From contig MU128939.1 in the NCBI GenBank assembly GCA_014904985.1, forward strand, positions 148,913 to 212,912: a DNA stretch of 64,000 nucleotides, written 5' to 3'. Below are positions 33,290 to 45,862 of the stretch, in pieces; positions within the stretch are counted from its first letter, which is position 1, and the number at the start of each line of letters is the position of its first letter. A model generated the notes under the pieces. The model was not told the origin of the DNA, did not search any database, and was given only the letters and a program-made list of their open reading frames with translations. This DNA is from Hydnum rufescens UP504 (taxonomy: Eukaryota; Basidiomycota; Agaricomycetes; Cantharellales; Hydnaceae). Both the position numbers and the translations under genes were made by a program.

Positions 33290-35341
33290 CATCACCCATT
33301 TCTGGGAGTTATGGGTGGTTGATTAATCACTGGTATGTCTACTGGTGGCATTTGAGCATGTTCTTCTGCATGTCTGGGTACCTCAGCCTCTCCCTGAGAA
33401 TTCTCTTCTACCAGCAGTCGATCATCAACTTTCTGATGGTGGCATCGTTCCTTTGCCCTCTGGTGTCCAGCCCCCTTTCTAGGCATATTATTAGTTGCCT
33501 GATGCGCCTCCTTGGTGTACTTTGTTCCCCACATGGTGGTCAAAAACACGTCGAAGGGTTTCTTCTCCCTGTGACCCAGTTTAATCCATTTTCTGATGTC
33601 ATGGAAAACATCAAGATCCCCCCCCCTTGCTTTTGAATGTACTTTGCAGCAGCATCCTTTTCAGCATCCACGGCAGCTTTCTTAGCTGCTGCTTTTGCTT
33701 TTTGAGCCTCAAATGCTTCATCAGACTCATCCATTTCCTGTTCAATAACCTTCCCTTGGTTTATTTCTATCTCGTCCAAGGGTTCCAAGTCATCATCTGT
33801 TTCCCACATCATATTGATATCATGGCAGGGTTGAGGAGCCGTGGGGGGGGGGGTATATTGGAATAATTGGAGGGCTGCAGAGGGTCAAGGCAAAGTATTT
33901 CTGCACTGAACAGTCCTGAAAGTCAAAACCTAAGGGGATCCCTTGACTTCTGCTGGATGAGACTCAGATATGCATCTTCATCCAAATAATTGCCTATACA
34001 ACAAAGCTTGTGGAAGCCAGCAGACTTTATGATCCATACAGGAGGGTGAATAATTGGATGGCATGGTGCCATCTCAACTGATATGTGATGTGGTTTGGAC
34101 ACTGTAGTGGGATTGGACATGCAAAGGAATGTGTCATGGCATTGTTTTGTGCCATAGACATCATAGTGTACACGATCCCCAAGTTCCTCTACGCCAAAGA
34201 TTGGGACCCCATTGCTCTCTAGCCATGAAAGGGTGGCCTGTATTTCAACCAAATTGCGTGGCAATGGAAATCTGAAGATGGCACCAATCATGTCATCATC
34301 GAAACCATAGCGAGGTACTTCAGTCAAAGGATCCTCCAATGCGATATTATCAGTGTATCAGTGCATAAAATAACAAGCTAGGCCACCGTATTCATAGGAT
34401 GCCCACAGAATGTCGCTGCAAACCTCGCATGCTCAACCAAGTGACGGAAATAGACCTTCTATAACCCCCTGTGGGTTACTATCCACACCAAGTGGGGGAG
34501 TGGGACAAATATCGCAACCAGCAAGTTTTGACTGGCCCACAATGTCTCTCCAATCTCAATAGCGAGTGCAGGATCTATTAGTGAATGCCACTAGGGAACC
34601 AGCATAACCATAATTTAGTCTATAGTTATCTCTTGAAACAAAAACAATGTTGGTGGGGGCAGGGAGTACTGGGTCATCAAAACAGTGAACAATATATGGC
34701 CAATGGGGTGCTTTCTAGTTCAGAGGAAAAGGGATGCGAGTAAAATCATTGAATTCCAAATCATTCCCAAAGTCAGGAATTTGATCCCATCTATGTGGAA
34801 GGGGGTTGTAGCAATACAATTTGTTGTTGTCTTCGTTGAATTGATGTACATGGGTATAGTGCCAGGCAGTGTTGGAGAACCTGAGGGTCCAATGTTCAAG
34901 TCTGATGATGCTCGCTGTGTCAGGATCATTTGCATGCATAGCACTATTGGCTAAGATAGAGTCAGGAAACATTGAAAGAAAAAAACAATGAGAAAATATC
35001 AGACCTTCATATGTAGTCCATGAATGCTCTGTGAATATGCTTTCATTAGCATAAACAGAGGGGCTTTCAAAGCCGGCACAAGGAATAAGGTTGAAATGAG
35101 GGTCCACTTTCATAGGCCTCTCCCAGTCATGAATGAAAAGACCTTGGGAAAACCCATCTATGTGAATTTGCTCTGCACGCATGCCCACCAACTTTTCTGG
35201 ACCTGTGCTTCCATCTCCAACCACACCTGAGGCAGAGGGAGAATGGTCAACAACTTGGTCACATTCCAAGCCTGTGCTCCTATCTTCCACCATGCCCAAG
35301 GCAGTGGAAGACAGGTTTGCAACATGGCTTTGTGATTGCAT
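33290..35341 (-). pseudogene. Orphan gene H3, related to the N-terminal half of H4
   Basis: Function unknown. Frame pieces run 35341-34715, 34700-34400, 34339-33923, 33812-33540 and 33549-33292. The third piece has DDDMIGAIFRFPLP followed by WLESNGVPIFGVEELGDRV, closely like DDSMVGTVLEHPFP and LMADGVPIFCVKDDVWRRL in H4. The next piece is an Ala/Lys/Glu coiled coil (AKAAAKKAAVDAEKDAAAKY) and then WVTGRR; a 1-base slip near 33560 is needed to continue into FDVFLTTMWGTKYTKE. The last piece has VEENSQGEAEVP, like VEEHSQGDAEAP at the start of H2. TAG and TGA codons interrupt it (for example 34715 and near 34560). The hairpin array begins just downstream. Confidence 0.5.
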
Positions 35342-35439
35342 TGTAGTGAAGCAGCTGGTGCATGGACTTCGGCAAACCCTGAACTAGCTGGTATGAGATA
35401 ATCCTATCCATAATAGGTTAATAAGCAATTGGATCGCCT

Positions 35440-36402
35440 AGGACATTGGTACATAGACAATAACAACCATCTCATTGGCAATAGATAAGAGATTCTCTAT
35501 GAAGAGTTGCAAGAGGAGGACTACTACATCAAATACAGGAAATTCACCTGTCACCTTGAGATACTCGATCTCCAAGAAAGCTATATTAAGGATGAACAAG
35601 CCAATCTCAAATGTGAACTCATTCAGGTGCAAGAAGAAGCCAAATGCATCCAATCTGTACCACTGGCAATCAGCCAGTTCCTTGAACCCATCGATCACCT
35701 GACAGGAATTACATCACCCCTGTGATGCGACATGATTTGTGCACGGCATTGGATCACCGAGAACTTTGGTACATGGAAAATAATAATCATCTTGAGGGAA
35801 TAGAGAAGAAAGCTCTCTATGAAGAGTTGCAAGAGGAGGACTACTACATCAAATACAGGAAACTCACCTGTCACCTTGAGATACTCAATCTCCAAGAAAG
35901 CTATATTAAGGATGAACAAGCCAATCTCAAACATGAACTCATTCGGGCATGAGAAGAAGTCAAATGCATCCAATCCATACCACTGGCAATCAGCCAGTTC
36001 CTCAAACCCACCAATCACCTGACAGGAATTACATCACCCCTGTGATGGTTGTGACCTGATTTGTGCATGGCATTGGATTGCCGAGAACTTTGGTACATGG
36101 AAAATAATAATCATCTTGTTGGAATTGAGAAGAAAGCTCTCTATGAAGAGTTGCAAGAGGAGGACTACATCAAATACAAGAAACTTGCCCGTCACCTTGA
36201 GATGGTCGATCTCCAAGAAAGCTATATTAAGGATGAACAGGCCAATCTCAAATGTGAACCCATTCAGGCGCAAGAAGTCAAACACATCCAATCCATACCA
36301 CTAGTAATCAGCCAGTTCCTCAGACCCATTGATCACTTGACAGGAATAGTAGGAATCAACAACTGGCTCGAATTATGTCACTTGTATTTTTTCCACTCTT
36401 GA
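35440..36402 (+). pseudogene. Triplicated coiled-coil module
   Basis: Three tandem copies of a unit of about 320 bp, anchored at 35450, 35770 and 36093, each encoding a roughly 95-residue Glu/Lys/Leu-rich segment around [20 protein letters not shown] and [14 protein letters not shown], ending ISQFLKPTNHLTGI. The copies are about 90% alike. The third copy runs to a stop at 36402. Copies one and two carry stops (for example TGA at 35950). Unknown family; the repeating heptads suggest a structural or gag-like protein. The strand is chosen because this frame is the one conserved across copies. Confidence 0.5.
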
Positions 36403-36917
36403 TCACGAATTGCTGAAACCATCTTCCTCTGGTGCGCTACACCAGCACTTCAACATCTTTTGGGATGGACACTCAGAAGCACAAGATCAGAGAGGTGGTC
36501 GAAATCCCTCTTAAGTGCTTTGGCTTGTATAAAAAATATTGATATCTATATACTCGGCATATTAAATATTTCCTACAGCATTTAAACTATATCATCCCCC
36601 TGTATTCTGCCTCACCTCTGTTATCATTTTCATTCACAAGAGTGAAGCAATTGTGATGAAATGATTCAAAATTGACTGTCTTTGTGCCAGATCCAAATTC
36701 CAACATGACTCGTCTTTTACAGGTAAGCTGCCTCTGGGCAGAGTTCTGTCCTGACGACCAGCCAGCCTGACAGCTCTGCCTGCAGACTGTTACATCTCCT
36801 TTGGGAAATGGACTGAGCAAGGATATGGCTCTGCCTGTGCCTGCAATGTCAGATATACATTTTTTCTCGATGACTCCACAGTGCTTGTAGCTCTGCCTGC
36901 GGCCTGCTCAGTCTCAC
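36403..36917. other. No recognisable gene
   Basis: Contains scattered copies of GCTCTGCCTGC between 36770 and 36905, perhaps a degenerate minisatellite or the upstream part of the next gene. Nothing else could be supported. Confidence 0.35.
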
Positions 36918-37964
36918 ATGGAGGGTACAAATTGCCTCTATATTGGATTGCTAATCCCTGGCGTCCACCCTAACCATTGCCTGGAACACTGGCCTACTCA
37001 GGATGTTAAGAATGTGTTCACCTATCTGGCCATGTGGTGTGTGATACAAGGGATCGTGATAGAAAAGGCCTGGTTTCAGGACCATGTATGTACTTTTTTC
37101 CTGCTATCTTGATGCTGGGATATTAACGGATTATCTTTAGTCATCCAATTTTGTTATCCAGGTTGCTGTAGAGGGGCTGCAGGCTGTGGAGGATGCACTC
37201 AGTCAGCATATGAATGAAACAATGTTTTACCATCTGCCCCCCAGATTGCCAAAAGACTCATTGTGTTGCTTCTATTGATGTGCCTTGTCACCGAAGTTGT
37301 TGCGAAAAGAAAGTGAGCTCAATCTATTGTATCCTTAATCTTCTATGTATTTACAACTATTGACATAGAATTCTTTCATCATGGGTGGCCGTCATGGCTG
37401 AGTGAGGGGACAGCAGTGTCAGCTAGGACGGATGAGGCTCGGTGGGAGGTTCTTTCAGCACACCTTGACCTTGCAACCCCCTATGATAGGTTCCATCCCC
37501 ATCCCCCTCCCCCTTTGAAATTGGCCTGTACCCCCAACATCACTGTTGGGTGGTACCTACTGTTATCGACATTGTCAACTGCTGCGGCCTCATCTGCAAA
37601 TTTTTCCACAGTCCCCAATGTGGCTACCAACTCTGGACCTCTCACTGGCAACAAGCGCAAGCATGCCAATTCTGGGGCTAGTATGCCACCCACGAAATGG
37701 TTCAAGGGGGCCGACCTGGATCCCATGGAGACCGATCCAGAAATTGTGGGTGATGAGATGGAGGGCATGGAACATACTCCTGGCAATGATGTTATGATGG
37801 ATGTCGACATGCCCATGGAAGATGTGGACAGCCTTTTCGAGTATTCTGATGATAAGATGGATGTCAACTTGAACATGGATGATCTGAATGGACATATCAG
37901 GCACAGTATGCTTGAAGTTCCGAGTTTAGAGTACATTGCTGTGAGGGTTACTTATCTCTCATGA
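36918..37964 (+). CDS. Hypothetical multi-exon gene
   Basis: Function unknown. A first exon-like frame (36918-37084) ends at GTATGT; a 77-nt intron with acceptor TTATCCAG at 37161 leads in frame to VAVEGLQAVEDALSQHM. A further exon-like frame at 37416-37964 encodes a basic patch (TGNKRKHAN), then a very acidic Met/Asp tail (GMEHTPGNDVMMDVDMPMED). Whether the last exon belongs to the same gene is inferred from strand and proximity. The acidic and basic composition would suit a nuclear protein, but no domain is recognised. Confidence 0.35.
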
Positions 37965-38439
37965 TGTTCATTCTTGCCTATTTTGCCTTCCCAATTTTTT
38001 TGTGTATGAGCTGCAACTCTACATATGTAAGTACACAATGTCTCCATCCCCCTGTCCTCTGATTACCAAGTCATCCCTCTGACATCTGACAATAAGTTCA
38101 ATCTTTGTCATATCATTTATGTATATAATTCATGATAATAATATTGTAGACATGGTGGTGGTGGTGGAACTCTCTCTTATATACCACTTCAGGCTGCCTA
38201 TGGGTAGCTATGAGGCGCCTAAGGTGGTCCTTGTACATCATATACAGGGATAAATATTCTCTTGCATCCCCCCTTCTCTCGATAAGTGGCCTTTGGACTC
38301 ATATTGTTTCTGTCCCCATTGCCGTTTCCAGCAGAATATTGTAGACATTACATGAGTATGAATGTTTTCAGGTCCCTCCAATATCAGTTTCTCAATCTCT
38401 CTAACAAGTTAAAGCATCTCTGGTCCACGTATATGGGCA

Positions 38440-38720
38440 TATCCCAGGGAAGTATCCCAAGTGCTAAAGGCACGTATTTCTTATGTCCTGTTTTCTGAGA
38501 CACTTACAAAAAAAACTTATGTTCTGCCATAGCTCAGAGCATGTACATGTGTACATTGCTTTCTATCCTTTCCTTCATCACCGAATCCAATACGGTCCAG
38601 GTACTACAGGTGCATATTTTTTATTTCTTGTTTTCTCGGACACTTACAAAAAGACTCACATTCTGCCATAGCTCAGAGCATGTACATTGCTTCTATCACC
38701 TCTGTCATCACTGAATCCCG
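38440..38720. repeat. Direct repeat of about 140 bp (two copies)
   Basis: The copies at about 38453-38587 and 38593-38718 share GACACTTACAAAAA, TTCTGCCATAGCTCAGAGCA and a following TGTACATTGCTT. Non-coding in appearance. The stretch 37965-38440 and 38721-39134 shows no gene. Confidence 0.6.
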
Positions 38721-39134
38721 AATACTACATACTCTACCAGCTCGACCTGGTGTGTGCAAAGTCTCTTGGTGGCACACCAAGACCAAGTGCCCCATTCAGC
38801 TCTGCCTGTTGTGTACAAAGTCTCTTTTCTGTGACTCGCTTGATGGCAGAGCACTTGGCCCATTACCTGCTACGTTTCCTTTGAGTAACACACCCACTCA
38901 GTGACCAAACAGAAGACAGCTTGCCTGTTATTCTGTAACGTCTCATGGGGTCTCCAATGACTGCACTGTGTTACAGCTCAGCCTGTTAACCAGCTACATC
39001 TCATCTCGCTACACCAAGGGATCATTGCCAGTGTCCTTGCCTTGGTATCTTGAAGTCCTACTGTCCTCTCTTCCATAAGTTAAGCTTCCAGTCATAGCTA
39101 AGTTCAGTCCCTAATATCATTTGCAACACAGAAT

Positions 39135-42100
39135 ATGAGCAAAGCCATACTTAAGTGCCTTAGTCAGGTCACACAGGAATGTATGGGAATCATGCCACCG
39201 AAGCATGATGATGACAGCTTGGGTCCACCATCCTCTTCCAGCACCCGTCCACCTCCTAAAATCAAGCATCAACGTTCACAGGCCAAGTTCCCTTCTGGGG
39301 AAGTTTTTGCCCAAGGGCCCTCAGGTGATATCATTGCCACTGATCTCCCATATCATCCACCTTCTCCCAACACAGGAGGTCCTTCAGAACCAGAGGCATC
39401 ATTCATCCCTCTGCTTCTTGATGGCATAGCAGAACCTTTGCATTCATCCCGAATTCATATTGTAACTGACACTCACTCTCACCATGCTCATGCTAAGGAA
39501 GCTGCAGCTATCCAGTGGAATCATGTCATTATCCCATCCCTCATTCAACCTTTCATGTTGTTTGAGAGAGAGTGATTATTGCATCAGGAGGAACATACTG
39601 TTCAGGTTGAGGAGGCTTGCAGATGCAGAAAACAATGGAGGCTCCTCAAAGTTCTTTGCATGTACTTTGAACGCTTGGAAACTATTGAATTTCATGTGTG
39701 TGGTTGTCCATCCCAAACTGCTGCAAGACAATTGGTACTGCGCAGTTTGTTCCCATGTGCCCCACTTCACCCCTCATTGGCTGTTAGCATTGACATGTTG
39801 GAATTTGTGGCTGAACTGTTTGTTCAACAAGCTCCAAATGAACAAGCATGGGCAGCCACCTTGGAAAATTTCCTCAAGTGTCAAGGGTTCAAATTTGGGG
39901 GGAATGATTCCTTATGTTGCCGCTTTGCCACTGCTCTTGCCCAATACCAGGTGCTTGTTCGGGTGATCAACCAAGAGATGTCAGCTGTAGTTGAGAGTTG
40001 TCAAGGCCAGGTGTTGTCTGCTAAGGGTGATGGTAGTGCAACTGAGTCCCAGGTAATATGTGAGGACACTTTGAATCCCGCAAATCCTGCCATTGGGGGT
40101 AGTGAAAGCAATATCCACCAGCTTGACACTGATATGCCTATACCGGAGTGAAAGTACAACAATGCCCATAAGCATGCCAGTCCATATCACTGTGGCAATG
40201 ATGAACTCCCCAGCCTCTACCTCCAGTCTTGCTGTCCATTGTGCTTTGGGGGCTTGCAGACTATTGGTCTCCCCCTTCAGGCTATTGTGTGCATTGATGC
40301 AAACTTTCAACTCAAGCAGAACTGAGACAAGGATCTGAGGAAGGATCACAAGGGGGAAACCAGATCTCGAGATCCTCTGATAGCTTCCCTATGGACAGTT
40401 CTGCTTGACCAAAGCCAGGTTGACATCATGGAAGCAAGGGTCAATGAATTGCAGCCATCTCAATCAAAAGGGAGAGCAGAGCAGAAGCAGAAGGCTGATG
40501 AAGTGGATGATGACACTTCTAGTCCATTGGAAGATGACAAAGTAGAGGCAGGGCTTGATGTACCCAATTCTGTATTGGATGGATGTGAAAAATTGTTCAT
40601 TGCTGCTGATGGGGACCGAATCAAGGCATCGACACAATATTTTGATGACACTGGAGTGATGGCCTGCTTGTGCTGCCATGACCTACCTCTTTTTCTTGTA
40701 AACATGCACACTGCAGGCGAGAAACAATTCTATGCCTTTGCCCTATTGGATGCACTGCTTTCTGAGCTTCTGGGACATTGGTGTATTGGCCTTTTGTATG
40801 ATATCGCATGCCAAATTCATTGTAGTCTCCTCAAATGGGACTTTATTCCAGAGTGGGAGGGGCACATTGAATTTGGAGTTTCTGTCTTCCATGCTTACAG
40901 CCACCAGTGGACTTGTCAGCTTTGGTATCACCCTCGTAAATCTGAAAAGTGGGGACTGTCAGATGGTGAAGGATGTGAAAGGTTCTGGAGCCAGTTAAAG
41001 AGGCTCATTCCTGGTCTCTGGGTCACTGGTTATCACCATCGCTTGTTCATCCTTGATATCCAAGCTGAACATATTACAAAGTCCAAACTAGTCACAGTTG
41101 GTCGATGGCTGAAGGACCAGGTGAATACAGCAAGGAGACGGATAGCTGAGGGTGAAGAAGTCCTCCATGAGCAGTCAGTTCACAGCTTATTAAAACAATT
41201 CAAAGACCAGAGGGCATTTCAAAGTAAACCAGTTGTCCACCAGTCCAAGAACAGTGGGGCAGCCTTGATAGATCATATTCTTGCACTCCAAAACACTGAA
41301 GCTTCACTGAAGGAATGACTGCAAGAGTTGAGTGCTGAGTTGGAGGGTCTAGTTCAGAATTCGGACACCTGGGCTCTACAAGATGAGATAAATGATTCAG
41401 TGGCACAAACTAGGCGCAGTCTTGCATGAGTAGAAGGGGATATTAAGAAGGGGACTGAAGACCTCCGACTCACTGACTTCAACTCATTCAAGGACCTTCA
41501 GTGGCTTAAAAAGAGTGCATGGCTTAACAAACAGCTCAATATTCACGTTGTCCTTGATCAATTACTAGTCAAACTCTGTGTGCGTAAATTTGAGCTGGCC
41601 AATATAGATTGGGGACACACAAGCCGAGAACTCAACAACCAGCATAGGGATCACATAGAGAAGGCCACGAAAGGGCATGAATGTGGGATTCAGGCAACAA
41701 TCAGGGCTTATGAACATCTTTGGAAGGATATGATGATGATGAGGGGGAAGGATGGAGTTGCTAAAGATGCATATATCCTGCCTGAAATCACAAACTCAGT
41801 GTACAAGTTGGATGTGGATGAGGACATTTGGCTGGCTCAAAGTACAGAGGGGTTGGCTCAGTTTCCAGGTGGGGTAGTGCCAGCATGGCTCTCGGATGCT
41901 TCAGTCAGGGTTGGGGATTAGGGCGGCACAGGAGGTTGTGAATTGCAAGGAAGAGCTGAAGTGCTGTGCAGCTGAGCACTCAAACCTTTGCCAATGGGTG
42001 GAGACAGAGTACCTTGCCATGCAATTTGTCTTGAATCATTCCACTGATGTGTGTATCCAACATTTTGCACTTCAGAGACTTCACTGGTTCTTCGACATTG

Positions 42101-42360
42101 TCTCCATGTGGCAGAAGGATCTAGATGGTGTCCCATTCAAGGGTAGTGGTGGTAGCATTTCCACATTCCTTCCTGAGATACCTCCCCCAATTCCTGGTAT
42201 GGAATACTGGGATATGCCAAGGATGAAAAAGGTTGTGGCAGAAGTGATGCCAGTGGAGTTGGTGATATTGAAAAGAAAAGGACATTTTGGGCCGGGGGAA
42301 GTTCATTTTGTCCAAGATGAAAGAGAACTAAGAATGTTTAGTTTTTTGGATGTAGAATAA
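39135..42360 (+). pseudogene. KDZ transposase with CxC domain (KDZ1)
   Basis: N-terminal low-complexity part (39135-39575), then a Cys-rich CxC-type region (about 39690-39900, around FPCAPLHPSLAVSIDMLEFV), a CPLCFGG knuckle at about 40229-40249, and the KDZ catalytic core. First Asp is in IVCIDANFQLK (about 40290), second in LLYDIACQIH (about 40797), Glu in SDGEGCERFWSQLKRLIPG (about 40960). A coiled-coil C-terminal region (41200-42360) ends at TAA. The 296-codon core frame is intact, but TGA or frame breaks at 39573, near 40324, 41318 and 41920 disrupt the full protein. KDZ enzymes are DDE-type transposases described from fungi and often amplified in Agaricomycetes. Confidence 0.85.
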
Positions 42361-42690
42361 TATGGTCTAAAAGTTCCAAATGGGAAACTCTCAAATTTTT
42401 TCTATTATTTGCCAAAAGTTTTCGGGCCCCAACAAGTAAAGACCAACAAATCAGTGTAGTTGTTACCCTCTAAGGTATCCCAATGGGCCCCAAAAAGACC
42501 AGAATTTTGCCCAAAAATTGCCCAAATGCCTGAAAAATTGCCCCTTGAAAAAATTTGCCACCCCGAAAAAAATGGACCTTTCTTTAATTCCAAACAACCT
42601 TTTTCTGGCAATTCACATTGGCCGAAAGCCACATAGGGCCCACCCTATTTTGGCCATTTTCAATTGCCCCCCAACAATGGGTAAACCTTA
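42361..42690. other. No recognisable gene; quality declines
   Basis: Downstream flank of KDZ1. From about 42560 the text becomes rich in doubled letters and homopolymers, unlike the rest of the window. No terminal inverted repeat for KDZ1 was found. Confidence 0.4.
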
Positions 42691-44477
42691 ACCCTAGGTA
42701 AAGGTTATATTACTGACAGCCCTGCCCCCGGTGCTTGGGGTGTTTTTTCCTTTGGAGTATCGATTTGCCGGCGTTGGAATTTAACTCCCACGCAGCCCCA
42801 CAAACCAGCAAAAGCGACCTGGTAATGAAACCCACCACAAATTAACAACACAACAACAAGACAACAAAAGCAGCAAAACAGCAGCCACAAGCACAGCACA
42901 ACTCAACAGCCCGCAGCAACAAATGGCACACCATGAAACTTTGGCATGACCATGACACCAACCACACCCCGCTTTTTGAATGCGGTGTTTGGGGTGGTTT
43001 CATAAGGTAAAGTTTTTTGGTCTCAGGTAAATATACCAATAGTGGGCAAAAAGTAGTTGGCGCAAGCTTTCTTCTTTTTTTTGGCGCTGCATGATTTATA
43101 CTTAACGTGCTGGTATTCCCTTCCATCAAAAACCAAAAACACAAACCGCAGGCCTGCAATGAGGTGGAAGCAAGGACCACCACTTGTGGTGTGGTGTTGG
43201 GGGGTAACTTATTTAAGGTTGAAGTCTCCCCCCCCTACATAGAATGCGCCATGGCAAAAAGAGCGTGAAAAAAAAGCTGCCTCTTTTTGGGCCATCACTT
43301 AATTTTTTGTCATTTATATTAGGTACAGTTTATTGTCAGGTCCACAATAACGACCGAGAACCACAAAGCAAGCCCCAAACGTTAAACATGCCCCCTGCAG
43401 AGGGAACCCCTTGAATGGACGACGTGCACATGAAAAAAAGAAAAAATGAACCACCACCCCACCAAAAAGCGGGTTTTGGTGGGTGTAATTTAAGGTTGAA
43501 GATATACCCATGCAAAAGGCAGTGTTAACGCTGCTCCTTTTGCGTGCTTTTTTTCTTTTATAAATATTATCCGTTATTTTAAGGTTTGTTTCATGAAACC
43601 CCGACCCCCACAAGCAACCACAAGAAAAGCAAACAAAAATGGAAACCTGAAAGTTCAAAAACCCAACATGACAAAAACCAGGCCTGTACGGAAGTACGAA
43701 CGGCCAACGACCTGCGGTAACAAAGAAACAAGGACCACCACTTTTTCCAAGTTTTTGGGTGGTGTTTCCTATTTTTTTTTTTATTTATGATTTTTCCTTA
43801 TAATGTCAACTTTGGCAAAAGACATTGAGCTCTCCCCTTGTTTGGCATCAACTTTTGAATTTTATTTTTCTAAATCAACAATTCTCCTTCTAAGGATCCT
43901 GAACCGAGAAACCCGCCGAACAAACCACCCATGGACCACCCCCTTGGTCGAAACAAGGTTACCGCGAACCAGGGGTGGCCAGGGGAAAGTCCCAACCACT
44001 TTTTTCGTGGGGGTTGTGGGTACTTTTTTAAGGGAAAGTTCCCCCCCCCTCATTGTACCTGGGTGCGCAAAAGCCAGCAAAAGCTTTGCTTTTTGCCCTG
44101 CTTTGAATTTTAACTAACCTATTTTAATTCTAGGTGTTCATAATTTTATCCAAACATCCCGGCAGAAGTTCACCTGAAACCCCATGCCCAAAAAAGAAAC
44201 CAAACGAATTTGCCACCAAACCCCCGACAAAAAAGCCAATGCAAACCGGCCCACCCACCATTGGCGGGTGTCCGGGTACATTATTTAAAGGCCAGGTTTT
44301 TTTTGGAATTTTTTTTTCCCTAAACCAAAGCGCAAAAGAGCATTGAAGGCTGGCTTTTTGTTGTGCCTTTATTTTTTAAACTAATAATTTTCCATTCTAA
44401 GGTAATCACCGCAAATAAGACGCGAAAAAGCCCACAAGAAGAAGCATCCTGGTTGAACGACGGACGTGCCAAAACAA
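42691..44477 (+). repeat. Degraded or poorly sequenced hairpin array, block III
   Basis: Recognisable array pieces: damaged hairpin 2 at 43251-43295, 43510-43545, 44066-44100 and 44330-44367; acceptor-like TAACTAACC...TTCTAG ending 44134 and CTAATAATT...TTCTAAG ending about 44402; and an exon-like AGAAGTTCACCTGAAACCCC near 44165. The hairpin arms no longer pair well, and inserted T, C and G runs are frequent. This looks like a low-coverage consensus beside the assembly gap, so base-level reading is unsafe. Confidence 0.6.
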
Positions 44478-44502
44478 NNNNNNNNNNNNNNNNNNNNNNN
44501 NN
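44478..44502. other. Assembly gap (25 N)
   Basis: A run of 25 N. The true length is unknown; sequence on both sides may not be adjacent. Confidence 0.99.
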
Positions 44503-44539
44503 GGCCTGGAGTCATTTGTGGTGGATACTACTTGGGCTG

Positions 44540-44750
44540 ATGATCCCAGTAGTCCCTGACAATACAGTAGTCCCCAATGATCCAGTGGTCCCTGAGGATC
44601 CAGTGGTCCCTGAGGATCCAGTGGTCCCTGAAGATCCAGTGGTCCCCAACAATCCAGCAGTCTCTGACAATCCAACAGTGCCTGATGATCTAGCAGTACC
44701 CAAAGGCCAGTAGTACCCAATGACCCAGCAGTGCCTGACAATATAGTAGT
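44540..44750. repeat. 18-bp degenerate tandem repeat
   Basis: Units like CCTGAGGATCCAGTGGTC, about ten copies. Both the plus frame (VPEDPV) and minus frames (GPLDPQ, GTTGSS) stay open because of the 18-bp period, so the coding sense is uncertain. Confidence 0.65.
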
Positions 44751-45862
44751 CCCTGATGATCCAGAAGGAATTAGAGGACCCAAGGTGGAAGTGGCAGGTG
44801 ATGTCCATGTTAGCCATAGATCCTTGCAGGTAGAAGGTGGCTTTGAAACAGGGATAGGTTGTTCGAGGACCTTGGGAAAACAACCAAAAGCTTCAGTGAA
44901 GAATGTGCATTCTTCTGGTGCCTTCATGATTGCACCCAGAGACTTCAACGCATACATTCCCTGTTTGGTCATCATAAAAATTTTTTGTACTTTCTGATGG
45001 TTTAATCATTTAAAAGCTGTGTGGCTTGAGCATCAGTAAGATGGAAAATGTGCATAGCATAAATAATGTACCCCAGGAGTCCAATACAGCCTCATCCTTG
45101 GGAAAGACTTGACAGATGGCTAGGGGATTGCCCTTGTTCACATTTGTTATGCCAGCAGGGATGGTAGGATATAATCCAATGATGTGGTTCAAAGCATCCT
45201 CAAGTGAATCATCTGTGACCTCAACAATGATCGCAGCAGTCTTCCAGGTTACAACCCTCAGCGTCGATTCAAAACAGAAAACCAGAAGAAATAGCTCACA
45301 GATTGGTGAGACCAAACCAAGGCCAGTTGGACATTGGCTAACATGAAGAATGCAACTAAATTAATGAATCCTCTGCTGAGCAAGGTCATCTGGTTGTTGA
45401 CCCAGTTGGATGGTTGCCATCGCTCAGAGGTGTAAGGAATTCCTGAGAGCACAAAGCATCTGCTCATGTTGACAGGAGGTGGGGACATTGCAGAGTTGGC
45501 AGGTTAAGTCCAGCAACAGAAAATTGAGGGGAGGATAAATCTCTATCTTTGCATTCAAAAATCCACAAAGTCAAGATGAAAAAGAGATACAGAGCATGAG
45601 CTCGTATCCAATCTTCAATCTTGGATTGGTGGATGCCAATTCCAAGATTCCAAGAAAGCTTGTATTTCAACTTTGGAGTTGCTTTGCCAATCTGGGACTT
45701 GGAATTTGGATCCAACATCATCCTCCAAAATACAGTAAATTTGTGCAGAGGATTTCTCCTCAATAATGCACTGTAGTGACAAGGGGGTTGTTTAATCACC
45801 TCCCCTAGTTGCCTCCTAGGGCTGCCTTTTAGGCCATTTACAATATCTATAAAAATGGACAT
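44700..45862 (-). pseudogene. Unidentified gene remnant
   Basis: Function unknown. Pieces on the minus strand: 45862-45464 (132 codons, around SKIEDWIRAHALYLFFILTLW), 45315-45010 (101 codons, around IIVEVTDDSLEDALNHIIGL) and 44975-44700 (around KAPEECTFFTEAFGCFPKV), in different frames with stops between. The last piece runs into the 18-bp repeat. Shared strand and composition suggest one decayed gene, but no family is recognised. Confidence 0.3.

Noticed and set aside
34715..35341. TET/JBP dioxygenase near KDZ genes
   Set aside because: KDZ elements are known to carry such genes in some mushrooms, so I looked for an HxD...H...R pattern in H1-H4. None could be recognised.
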